DNA of 64,000 bases from Dehalococcoidia bacterium (GTDB lineage: Bacteria; Chloroflexota; Dehalococcoidia; GIF9; AB-539-J10): contig SKVJ01000039.1 in NCBI GenBank assembly GCA_007129495.1, positions 23,422 to 87,421 of the forward strand. Reading direction: 5' to 3'. Every line of letters begins with the position of its first letter. Positions within the stretch are counted from its first letter, which is position 1. The notes beneath the pieces are model-generated. The model was given only the letters and a program-made list of their open reading frames with translations. It searched no databases and was not told where the DNA came from. The translations under genes and the position numbers were made by a program. Positions 8,874-16,865 of this stretch are shown here, one piece after another.

Positions 8874-9321
8874 TGCCCGTCGACACTACCCAGGAACCTC
8901 CGCATCCGGTTCCTGGGCGAGTTTCCAGGTCAGCCAGCCAGATCTTTTTGGATGAATGATGTCTTCATTTGAGGCTCACACGGTGGACCTGCGGTCAGAA
9001 CTGAGTACCGGTTTCGCCCTGTGCTTTGATCGTCATTGAGCACATCGAGGAAAATCTGCCGGACCGGTGTGGCTTTGTTCGCGGTACAGGCTCGAAACAG
9101 ATTCCGAATAGCGTGAGTCTGTGTCCATCGACACCGCATTCCTTTCCATCTGAGACCCCGACTTAGGATAAGGTTCTCGCCGCCATAGCCAATCACTCGC
9201 TAATGTAATGCGTGCTCTGTTATATCGACGTATTTCCTGGCGATATGAGACCTTCCGTCGGCGACAAGAAACCCTGCACCGGATGGCGAAGAGCGCACCA
9301 ATTGGGGCTTAAGGACGGATT
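8874..9321. other. Intergenic region, no supported gene
   Basis: About 450 bases between two tail-to-tail genes. Apart from the inverted repeat at 8889-8917 nothing is recognised. A minus-strand frame at 8930-9196 has no ribosome binding site and no recognisable motif and is treated as chance. A decayed gene cannot be excluded. Confidence 0.5.
8889..8917. terminator. Strong stem-loop, probable terminator
   Basis: Perfect 10-base arms CCCAGGAACC and GGTTCCTGGG around a 9-base loop, 16 bases after the stop of the membrane-protein gene. There is no run of T, so intrinsic termination is uncertain. Confidence 0.55.
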
Positions 9322-10158
9322 TCACCTGGCAGCACGCATGGCGCGCGCGGCACCGAAACCCAAGAAGGAGTAGACCCCTGGAGAGACGCGCTGAAGACAG
9401 GCAAACGGCCTCATCTGGTCACCGGGACGACCGAGTTCAGCGTCCCTCATCACCAGATCGCTATCGAGAGCTCCCGGGGTGTCATATACAGTTGGCATCA
9501 GTTCTTCCCGCAGTGTGACTCTCATATCGTCAAGAGTGAATACACGCCGTCCCTTGGTAGTAAGAGCGAGGGCCGCAATGTAGGGACCCCACTGGCGAAA
9601 CGAGTACGTCTCGTTGAAAGTTGCGCGTTCGTCCGGATCATGAATGAACAGATCCGCCAATTGGTTCTTCACATCTGCAGCGCTTGGAGCAGGTTGTGCT
9701 TGTGTTGCAGATGGAAGGACAGGAGGCATTATTGGCGACGAATCTACATGTTGGGAATTGCCGTTGGACTTGTTGTCCTGAGAACGAGAACTGCCTAGCT
9801 CCCGCAAGCGCTCCATGATCCAGAGACGTGCGAGTGTTTGAGGGGACTCATCAAGGTCGCGGGCAAGCGCCCTGAGTTGCTCCGCTCGAGAAATGGGCAG
9901 TTCGATGCGGAGCATAATGGAATCGGGTCCAGCGTTCTCGAGACCCGCCTCCTCGCTTCTGGCAAATCCTCTTACACCGCTCGGCATCCCCATGATGCTC
10001 CGCATCATATACTCGTCAACGTCTGCTGCATTGGAGCCGGAACGAGGTGACTGTCCGGCATTACCTGGCTGGCCGGACGACAGTCCATCATTCAAGTCAG
10101 GCATGTCGCCGTACGGCGACTGGCGTGGTGACCGCCGTTTCTTTCCTTTATCGAACAT
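9322..10158 (-). CDS. Uncharacterised protein with ribbon-helix-helix-like segment
   Basis: A 278-residue protein that I do not recognise. The N-terminal 75 residues are low-complexity (Gly, Ser, Pro, Asn) and basic at the very start (MFDKGKKRRS), probably disordered. Residues about 80-120 (IMLRIELPISRAEQLRALARDL, then SPQTLARLWIMERLREL) have the strand-helix-helix look of an RHH DNA-binding unit. A second linker rich in Ser, Pro and Gln precedes a C-terminal folded domain (about 165-278), possibly winged-helix-like (RRVFTLDDMRVTLREELM). It stands alone between a terminator-like repeat and an MFS gene. A DNA-binding role is inference only. Confidence 0.65.
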   Translation of the reverse strand: MFDKGKKRRSPRQSPYGDMPDLNDGLSSGQPGNAGQSPRSGSNAADVDEYMMRSIMGMPSGVRGFARSEEAGLENAGPDSIMLRIELPISRAEQLRALARDLDESPQTLARLWIMERLRELGSSRSQDNKSNGNSQHVDSSPIMPPVLPSATQAQPAPSAADVKNQLADLFIHDPDERATFNETYSFRQWGPYIAALALTTKGRRVFTLDDMRVTLREELMPTVYDTPGALDSDLVMRDAELGRPGDQMRPFACLQRVSPGVYSFLGFGAARAMRAAR

Positions 10159-10262
10159 CGGGACCCTCAGTGTGAATAATCAACTCTCTGAAGAAATATA
10201 GCAGACCCGACCGTACCAGCGCATCTGGCAATCGGCGATTTCGTCTTCTGACAGATGACTTT

Positions 10263-11696
10263 TCAGCCCTCTTCCGATTCTGATCCTGATACCTTGTAGA
10301 CGCGGCCGCGCGCTAGTGATGCGGCGATGCCCGCAAGACACGCCACAGTGCACAGCGCGAAGGTGGCCTGCATGGCATCTATGAAGAGGTGCATGGGCAT
10401 TGAGTGCACATCGGCAGCCCCAACTCGCGCCGCTATGAAGAGTGTGGCTATACCCATACTGAGCACCATTCCAACCTGGCGCGTCGTGGACAGAGTGGCA
10501 GATGCAATACCGTAGCGAGTCCCACTAACAGAGGTCATCACGGCATTGGTGTTTGGTGTGGCAAACAGACCTACGCCGAGCCCGAGCAGAGCAAGGGCTG
10601 ATATCACGTACCATAGCGGAGACACAACGTCGAGCCGAGACATCAGGAACAGTGCACAGGCTGTGAGCGCCATACCGCTTGACGCGAGTAGACGAGGCTC
10701 GTGGCGATCGGAGAATCGTCCGGCAATCGGAGATACGAAAGCCTGGATGATTGGCATCGAAACGAGTATGAGTCCGGTGGATCGAGGTGTGAAGCCTGAG
10801 ACCACCTGCAGGTAGAGACTTAAGAGAAATGTAGCAGCGAAGAACGCGCTGTAGTTCAGAAACGCTGCAAGGTTTGACATGGCAAATGAGGTATTGGAAT
10901 GAAACAGGGAGAGATCGATAAGCGGGTGATCGACTGCACGTTCGATGCGTACCAGTGCGACGAAGCCCACGAGTCCGATTGCAAGACTTGCGAAACCATG
11001 CACAGAAGGCAATTGCGTCAGGCCATAGATGCCCCCGATGAGAAACACCGCGTATGCAGCAAAACCGGGCCAGTCGAATGGGCGTGCCTGCGAAGCCGGA
11101 ATCTGTGCGGGCAGCTTGTAATGAGCTGCCAGGAGGAGAAGCAGTCCCAAGGGGATGTTCACGAAGAAGACTGCCCTCCAGCCGAAGGTTTGTGTCAGGA
11201 AACCACCGACAGCGGGTCCGATCGACAGGCCAGCGTACAAGGCTGCTGCATTTATGCCGAGAGCTTTGCCTCGCTCTCCAGGACCAAATGCTGCCGCCAG
11301 TATTGCGACAGCGGTACTGGCCAGCATGGCGCCACCGCTTCCTTGAATCGCTCTGGCAATTATGAGCGTCGTTCCATGCCATGAAAGGCTGGCCAGGATC
11401 GAGCCGATAGTGTATACAGCAACGCCTGTCGTGAGGACACGTTTCCTGCCTCGTGAGTCGGCGATTCTACCGAACGGGATCAGGAGGAGCGAACTTGTCA
11501 GCAGGAACGATGTGGCTACCCATGCGAGTTCGACAGCGGTCATCTGCAGGCCGACCCCTATCGTCGGTAACGCGACATTCACGGACGACCCCATGAACGG
11601 GAAGATGAAGGCGGCTGCACAGGTGACAAGGAGCACAGCACGCTTATCTGTGACGGGCACAACGGGTTGAGTCACTGGTGCGGAATTATAGCCCAC
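10263..11696 (-). CDS. MFS transporter, DHA2 (EmrB/QacA) type
   Basis: A 477-residue major facilitator protein with 13-14 hydrophobic segments. It carries the motif-A loop GRIADSRGRKRVL between helices 2 and 3, and the segment SSVNVALPTIG in helix 1, which is typical of DHA2 drug:proton antiporters. It would sit in the cytoplasmic membrane and export drugs or metabolites; the substrate cannot be predicted. It starts with GTG at 11696. No regulator of the TetR or MarR type is adjacent; the gene downstream is the unknown RHH-like protein, 104 bases away on the same strand. Confidence 0.88.
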   Translation of the reverse strand: MGYNSAPVTQPVVPVTDKRAVLLVTCAAAFIFPFMGSSVNVALPTIGVGLQMTAVELAWVATSFLLTSSLLLIPFGRIADSRGRKRVLTTGVAVYTIGSILASLSWHGTTLIIARAIQGSGGAMLASTAVAILAAAFGPGERGKALGINAAALYAGLSIGPAVGGFLTQTFGWRAVFFVNIPLGLLLLLAAHYKLPAQIPASQARPFDWPGFAAYAVFLIGGIYGLTQLPSVHGFASLAIGLVGFVALVRIERAVDHPLIDLSLFHSNTSFAMSNLAAFLNYSAFFAATFLLSLYLQVVSGFTPRSTGLILVSMPIIQAFVSPIAGRFSDRHEPRLLASSGMALTACALFLMSRLDVVSPLWYVISALALLGLGVGLFATPNTNAVMTSVSGTRYGIASATLSTTRQVGMVLSMGIATLFIAARVGAADVHSMPMHLFIDAMQATFALCTVACLAGIAASLARGRVYKVSGSESEEG

Positions 11697-11904
11697 TCTG
11701 AAGTTCAGGCCATTGTCCGATTACCACCTTGTGGAGCAAAGTCTGATTACCCTCTTCTTCCGGCAGCGCAACCTGCTCGCCATTTAGTTTTGCGGCGGTC
11801 CATCGCTACAATGGGAACGTGGTCACTGCGGCACAGTTCTTAGCTTCCGGCAATAGAAGTGTGTCGGCGGCGGCAGTCGCTGCGTGAAGGATGTAGGAGG
11901 TGAA

Positions 11905-14046
11905 ATGAGTAGAGAGTCAGTCGATGACCGACAGCGAGACGTCAGACGCAATCGCCTGCAGTTCGAGACGAGTCCATATCTGCTGCAGCACGCGGATAAT
12001 CCCGTTGACTGGTTTCCATGGTGTGATGAGGCCTTTCAGAAGGCAGAGCGTGAAGACAAACCCGTATTCCTCTCTATCGGCTATTCCTCCTGCCATTGGT
12101 GTCATGTAATGGAGGAAGAATCATTCGAGGATCCTGAAATAGCCTCGGTGTTGAATGCCTCGTTCATCGGTATAAAGGTCGATCGTGAGGAGCGACCAGA
12201 CATCGATCAGGTATACATGACTATGGCACAACTGGTCACCGGGCAGGGAGGATGGCCACTTACTGTGATCATGGCGCCCGATGGCAAACCATTCTTTCTC
12301 GGGACGTATCTGCCCCGGCAGTCCAGTCGCGGACAGCTGGGGTTGCTGCAATTGCTGACCACTGTGACTGAGCACTGGATGTCGCACGATAAGCGTGAGG
12401 AGTTGCTTGGTTCCAGCAGCCGCATTGTAGACGTAGCACGGAGCCTCGTTGGATCATGGTCCGGGGCGGAATTTCCGGCTGATGCGTGGCCCATGGCAGT
12501 ATCCGATTTGATGAGTACTTTTGACTCGAAACATGGCGGTTTCGGTGGGGCTCCGAAGTTTCCAATGCCAACGAGGCTGGCGTTCCTCCTCGTGCACTGG
12601 CATGACAGCGGGGATCCGCGTGCATTGGCGATGGTGACGAAGAGCCTCGACGAGATGCGGCGGGGAGGCATGTACGACCATCTTGCCTCCGGTTTTCACC
12701 GATATTCGGTTGACGAACGCTGGGAAGTGCCTCATTTCGAAAAAATGTTGTATGACCAGGCGTTGCTCGTAGAGGTATATCTCGATGCATACCTGGCGAC
12801 CGGAAAGAGGCGATACGCTGAAACAGCCAGGGATGTTATTGGCTATGTGCTCGGACGGCTGACCGGACCTGAGGGCGGATTCTATTGTTCCGAGGATGCT
12901 GACACCGAGGGGGAAGAGGGAGCCTACTACTTGTGGAGCCTGCGACAATTGCGCGAGGTGCTTTCCGCTGATGAGTTGCGGGTCCTGCTTGCGTCGGCCG
13001 GCCATTCGGTGACCGATAAACCGGGAGAGATTGAGGTCAACCTTCGAGAGGACCAGCCGTTCGTGCTCGCGCTCAGGCACCCATCGACAGAGGTGGCCGA
13101 GAGTCTTCACATGTCGCCTTCTGAAGTAGACGGGAATCTGTCGGCTGCGAAGCAGGCGCTTCTTGTTGTACGAAACAGGAGAGAGCCGGTCCCGGTTGAT
13201 GATAAGGTCTCGGCTGATTGGAACGGACTGGCTATTGCTGCACTGGCGCGAGCAGGCAGGGTGCTTGACGAGCCCGAATTCATAGTTGCGGCTGAAAGGG
13301 CCGCGGATTTCGTAATGTATCAGATGCGCCGTGATGACGGGGTGCTTATGCACACGTACAAAGACGGAAGATGCACAACCCCCGGATTTCTAGAGGATTA
13401 TGCGTTTCTGGGCTATGGTCTCCTGGAATTGTTTCAGGCCGCTCAGCATTCTCGCCATCTCCAATTGTCAGTACGCTTGACCGAACAGATGCTGGAGCTG
13501 TTTTGGGACGAGGCAGACGGGGGGCTCTTTCAAACCGGTACTCTGAATGAGCAACTCCTATTTCGGATCAAACCGATCTTCGATGGTGCACTTCCGTCCG
13601 GCAACTCGATGGCTGGTATCCTGCTGGCCAAACTCGCCCGACTCACCGAGCGGCCCGGCCTTGTAGAGAACGCCGATCGGCTGTTCGCAACCCTTGGAAA
13701 GGCTGCAGCTTCGCACCCGAGTCAATTTCCCGGCTTGCTGATCGGACATCGGTTACACAACAGGAGAACGCGCGTGACAGTAATTGTTGAGGCATCCGAC
13801 GCGGCTTACAATCGTGCACTCATTAAGACCGCCAATTCTGTATATGCCCCCGACCATCTACTCGTGGTAGTGCCGGGGAATGGTTTGAAGAGCGAAGCGG
13901 CGGCCCTTCTACCCGTCGCCAGAGATCACAAACGCATTGAGGGGCGGGCGGCAGCGTATGTGTGTGACAGGAGCAAGTGTTCGGAGCCGGTTGCGCATCC
14001 GGAGGCGCTGCGGACACTGTTACTGGGTGACAGAAAGGCACAGTGA
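11905..14046 (+). CDS. Thioredoxin-fold protein DUF255 (YyaL-like)
   Basis: A 713-residue protein of the YyaL / spermatogenesis-associated 20 family. The N-terminal thioredoxin-like DUF255 domain (about 10-170) contains the SSCHWCHVM motif with a CxxC pair and the characteristic [13 protein letters not shown] and [10 protein letters not shown] segments. The remainder is an alpha/alpha-toroid domain like six-hairpin glycosidases and GlcNAc epimerases. The biochemical role is not established. I start at the ATG at 11905, preceded by AGGAGG at 4 bases; a GTG at 11884 is a less likely alternative. It is the only gene in its transcription unit. Confidence 0.9.
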   Translation: MSRESVDDRQRDVRRNRLQFETSPYLLQHADNPVDWFPWCDEAFQKAEREDKPVFLSIGYSSCHWCHVMEEESFEDPEIASVLNASFIGIKVDREERPDIDQVYMTMAQLVTGQGGWPLTVIMAPDGKPFFLGTYLPRQSSRGQLGLLQLLTTVTEHWMSHDKREELLGSSSRIVDVARSLVGSWSGAEFPADAWPMAVSDLMSTFDSKHGGFGGAPKFPMPTRLAFLLVHWHDSGDPRALAMVTKSLDEMRRGGMYDHLASGFHRYSVDERWEVPHFEKMLYDQALLVEVYLDAYLATGKRRYAETARDVIGYVLGRLTGPEGGFYCSEDADTEGEEGAYYLWSLRQLREVLSADELRVLLASAGHSVTDKPGEIEVNLREDQPFVLALRHPSTEVAESLHMSPSEVDGNLSAAKQALLVVRNRREPVPVDDKVSADWNGLAIAALARAGRVLDEPEFIVAAERAADFVMYQMRRDDGVLMHTYKDGRCTTPGFLEDYAFLGYGLLELFQAAQHSRHLQLSVRLTEQMLELFWDEADGGLFQTGTLNEQLLFRIKPIFDGALPSGNSMAGILLAKLARLTERPGLVENADRLFATLGKAAASHPSQFPGLLIGHRLHNRRTRVTVIVEASDAAYNRALIKTANSVYAPDHLLVVVPGNGLKSEAAALLPVARDHKRIEGRAAAYVCDRSKCSEPVAHPEALRTLLLGDRKAQ

Positions 14047-14087
14047 CGGGTGCTTCGGCAATTGAACGCCCGAATGATTCCCCAGTG

Positions 14088-14726
14088 TCAGGAAGGTTGA
14101 GCGGCTGCGCGATAATTGTCCCAAGTGTCCATAATGGCCGGAGTCGGGACTACGCCCTCGCGGAGCACTTCGACATTGCCCTTCACAACCCGAACGATAG
14201 TTGAGGGAGTCTTCCGTTGTGCATCGCCGGCATCGAGAATATAGTCGACCATTTCACCCAGCTGTTGCTTCACTTGTTTTACATTAACTGCAGGCGGATG
14301 GCCGCTGCGATTCGCGCTGGTTCCGGTAACAGGGCCGCCAAATCGCTCAATGAGACGCAGGCAGATCGGGTCGTCAGGCACTCTTACCCCCACACAGCCA
14401 TCCTGAATGAGTGAGGGGTGAAGAGGAACCGTGGTTGGCAAAACGAGCGTCAGTCCACCTGGCCAGCACAGTTCGGCAAGGTGGAGCGCGAACGGGTCGG
14501 GGTCGTCAACCACATCGGTGATGTGCGAGATGTCGCTTATCAGTACCGGCAGGGGACTATCCTTTGGCCTACCCTTGACCTCGTATACCCGGTCCACAGC
14601 CCGTTGATTGCCAATGTCCGCGCCAAGACCATATACAGTGTCCGTGGGGAATGCTACGACTCCGCCGTCCGCAAGTACACGAACCGCTTCACCTATTTGG
14701 CGGTCATAGCTGCTGGTTACGAACAT
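14088..14726 (-). CDS. tsaC: L-threonylcarbamoyladenylate synthase (Sua5/YrdC/YwlC)
   Basis: A 212-residue YrdC-domain protein. It makes threonylcarbamoyl-AMP from threonine, bicarbonate and ATP, the first step of t6A37 formation in ANN-decoding tRNAs. Family motifs are seen: VVAFPTDTVYGLGAD, KGRPKDSPLPVLI and GPVTGTSANRSG. It is the short YrdC-type form, without the C-terminal Sua5 domain. I chose the ATG at 14726 because homologues begin shortly before the DGGVVAFPTDT segment; the frame is open to 14795 with a second in-frame ATG. It converges with the DUF255 gene and diverges from the acetamidase gene. Confidence 0.93.
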   Translation of the reverse strand: MFVTSSYDRQIGEAVRVLADGGVVAFPTDTVYGLGADIGNQRAVDRVYEVKGRPKDSPLPVLISDISHITDVVDDPDPFALHLAELCWPGGLTLVLPTTVPLHPSLIQDGCVGVRVPDDPICLRLIERFGGPVTGTSANRSGHPPAVNVKQVKQQLGEMVDYILDAGDAQRKTPSTIVRVVKGNVEVLREGVVPTPAIMDTWDNYRAAAQPS

Positions 14727-14936
14727 TCGCTGCCATATACAACAGAACATCCTGCTGACGAGTGTAGCAGATACCACCCGTAAGCCGAAACCCACAACAA
14801 CTCAGGATCTCCGCCTGTGCTTTCTGGGTTGGAATGATTGGGCTTTCATGATTTCCCGACCCTCTCAAGAAGGCCGAGTTACTTGTCAAAGGGGTACGGC
14901 ACATGCACAATTCTGCCTTGGGTCAGGAGGGAAGCT

Positions 14937-15914
14937 ATGAAGCATGTGCCACTTTCACGGAACTTCGGTAGTCCTGAGAACTACGTGTTTGATGCGCGAA
15001 CCCCGCCTGTTCTAACTGTCTCCGCTGGCGAGGAGTTCACGGCCGAGGTGCAGGATGCCTACAACGGCATGCTGAGGGAGGACCCATGCAGACTCCAGCC
15101 TGCGGATCTCACTTTTTATGCTGAGAGACAGCCGTTCTGGTACAACCCCGTGTGTGGCCCTATCTATGTAGAGGGAGCATCTAAGGGCGACGTGCTGGCG
15201 GTGACCATACTTGCCGTTGATGAATTGTCTGCCGGCTCTATTGCCACTGTACCCCGTGTACATCATTTTGCCGGACTGAGAGGATGGGAAGAGACAGATC
15301 AGCCGTTCACCGGAATTGTGACCAACGATAAGGAAGTGTCGGAATGGCAGTACGGTGAGCAGGTGCATCGATGGCCAATGCGTCCGTTCGTGGGCACCAT
15401 CGCTACAGCTCCTGAATATGAGGTGCTGTCCACACTGCCCACCAACTTCGGCAGTGTAATGGGTGCAGGTGGTAATCTTGATTGCTCTGCGATAGGCCCT
15501 GGGGCTACCGTGTACTTGCAGTCGATGAATCTCGGCGGTCTGCTCTTCTTCGGTGACTTACACGGATCTCAGGGGGACGGAGAACTGTGCGGGGTCGCGA
15601 ACGAAGTGAGCGGGCGTGTTCGTCTCGTATGCAATGTGTTGAAGCGCAAGTGGCTCCGTAACGTTCGGGTTGAGAACAGCGATTCGCTTATCTCGCTATA
15701 CTGTTATCGGCCCATGGAGGAAGCGTTTCGACAGGCTACCCGCGACCTGATTCTATGGCTTGAAGAGGATTATGGACTGACGAGGAGGGAGGTTTATCTG
15801 CTCATTAGCATGTGTCCTGATTTCCATCTGCGTACCTATCAGATGTGCGCTGGGCTTGGACGGCTCATGACCACGGTAGGTGCCGAGTTTCCCAAATACT
15901 TGCTGGGAATGTGA
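14937..15914 (+). CDS. Acetamidase/formamidase family protein
   Basis: A 325-residue member of the acetamidase/formamidase family, which hydrolyses short amides to carboxylate and ammonia. Diagnostic segments include GPIYVEGASKGDVLAVTI, PFVGTIATAPE, GGNLDCSAIGPGATVYLQ and LLFFGDLHGSQGDGE, with the conserved Asp and His likely to bind metal. The ATG at 14937 follows GGAGG at a good distance. The true substrate is uncertain. It lies at the edge of the nitrogen-metabolism region, which fits ammonia scavenging, but that link is inference from context. Confidence 0.87.
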   Translation: MKHVPLSRNFGSPENYVFDARTPPVLTVSAGEEFTAEVQDAYNGMLREDPCRLQPADLTFYAERQPFWYNPVCGPIYVEGASKGDVLAVTILAVDELSAGSIATVPRVHHFAGLRGWEETDQPFTGIVTNDKEVSEWQYGEQVHRWPMRPFVGTIATAPEYEVLSTLPTNFGSVMGAGGNLDCSAIGPGATVYLQSMNLGGLLFFGDLHGSQGDGELCGVANEVSGRVRLVCNVLKRKWLRNVRVENSDSLISLYCYRPMEEAFRQATRDLILWLEEDYGLTRREVYLLISMCPDFHLRTYQMCAGLGRLMTTVGAEFPKYLLGM

Positions 15915-16065
15915 ACTGGCATCACGGTTCCGCAGATTTCGGGATATGCCGATGAGTTCGCGTGTGGTAATATGAATGCTACATACTGATGCGGTCTATG
16001 GCTGACACTTGTGTTTGCTTATTGCATGGCAGTATTGCTGGTGGTGTCTCTTCCTTTGCCGGGCT

Positions 16066-16863
16066 ATGAATGACTCGATCGAACGCGTAGCCGACATTCT
16101 AATCCGACAGCACTACGTTGTGTGTCTGTCTGGCGCCGGTATGTCAGTTGAGAGTGGCATCCGGCCATTCAGAGGCCCTGGAGGTCTCTGGACCGAATTT
16201 GGTGAGCCGCCTCTCGATGATTACCGCCGATTCGTATCCGATCCGGTCGGGTACTGGAGAAACCTACTCCAACCGCAGGGTCACTATCTCGAGTTGTATA
16301 AGACGCTTGCGGAGGCCGTACCCCATCAGGGTTACTTCGCGCTTGCCGAACTGGAAAGACAGGGTGTAGTCAAGCATGTGATTACGCAGAACATCGATGG
16401 CCTGCACCACAGGGCTGGAAGCAAACATGTCACCGAGATTCATGGTAACTACACGTTGTGCAGATGTGTAGAGTGCGGAACCAGGTGCGAGCGAAGTCAA
16501 GTTGATGTGTCTACACTCCCACCTCGCTGTCCTGTATGTGCAGGCATAATGAAGAGTGATGTCGTTGTCTTCGGCGAACCTATTCCTGAGGATGTGGGAC
16601 GTGCCTGCAGCGAGCAGGTCGACCTCGCGGATTGTATGCTGCTTGTTGGCACTTCCGCCTACGTGTATCCAGCGGCTGGCTTCCCGCGTCACGTGAGCGC
16701 CCAAGGCGGGATTCTGATCGAGATGGGCCCTCAGCCCACTGAGATTACGGAGTTGTGTGATATCTCGGTCCAGGGCACCGCGGCCGAAGTGCTTCCACAA
16801 CTCTATGACGCTATCGTCGAGCGTGTGAAAGAGCCAATCCAGCCAGATGGGACCGCTGAATAA
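16066..16863 (+). CDS. NAD-dependent protein deacylase, Sir2 family
   Basis: A 265-residue sirtuin that removes acyl groups from lysines using NAD, giving O-acyl-ADP-ribose and nicotinamide. Visible motifs: CLSGAGMSVESGIRPFRG (NAD binding), TQNIDGLHHRAG, catalytic His in EIHGNY, a Cys4 zinc site (CRCVECG and PRCPVCAG), and VVFGEPIP. The ATG at 16066 gives the usual N-terminus; the frame is open upstream. Only 2 bases separate its stop from purL, so it is the first gene of a sir2-purL-purQ unit, an unusual companion for purine genes. Confidence 0.93.
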   Translation: MNDSIERVADILIRQHYVVCLSGAGMSVESGIRPFRGPGGLWTEFGEPPLDDYRRFVSDPVGYWRNLLQPQGHYLELYKTLAEAVPHQGYFALAELERQGVVKHVITQNIDGLHHRAGSKHVTEIHGNYTLCRCVECGTRCERSQVDVSTLPPRCPVCAGIMKSDVVVFGEPIPEDVGRACSEQVDLADCMLLVGTSAYVYPAAGFPRHVSAQGGILIEMGPQPTEITELCDISVQGTAAEVLPQLYDAIVERVKEPIQPDGTAE

Positions 16864-16865
16864 TT

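Noticed and set aside
8930..9196. Minus-strand 88-codon frame in the gap after the membrane protein
   Set aside because: No ribosome binding site, no motif, and it sits in a region bounded by a terminator-like repeat; looks like chance.
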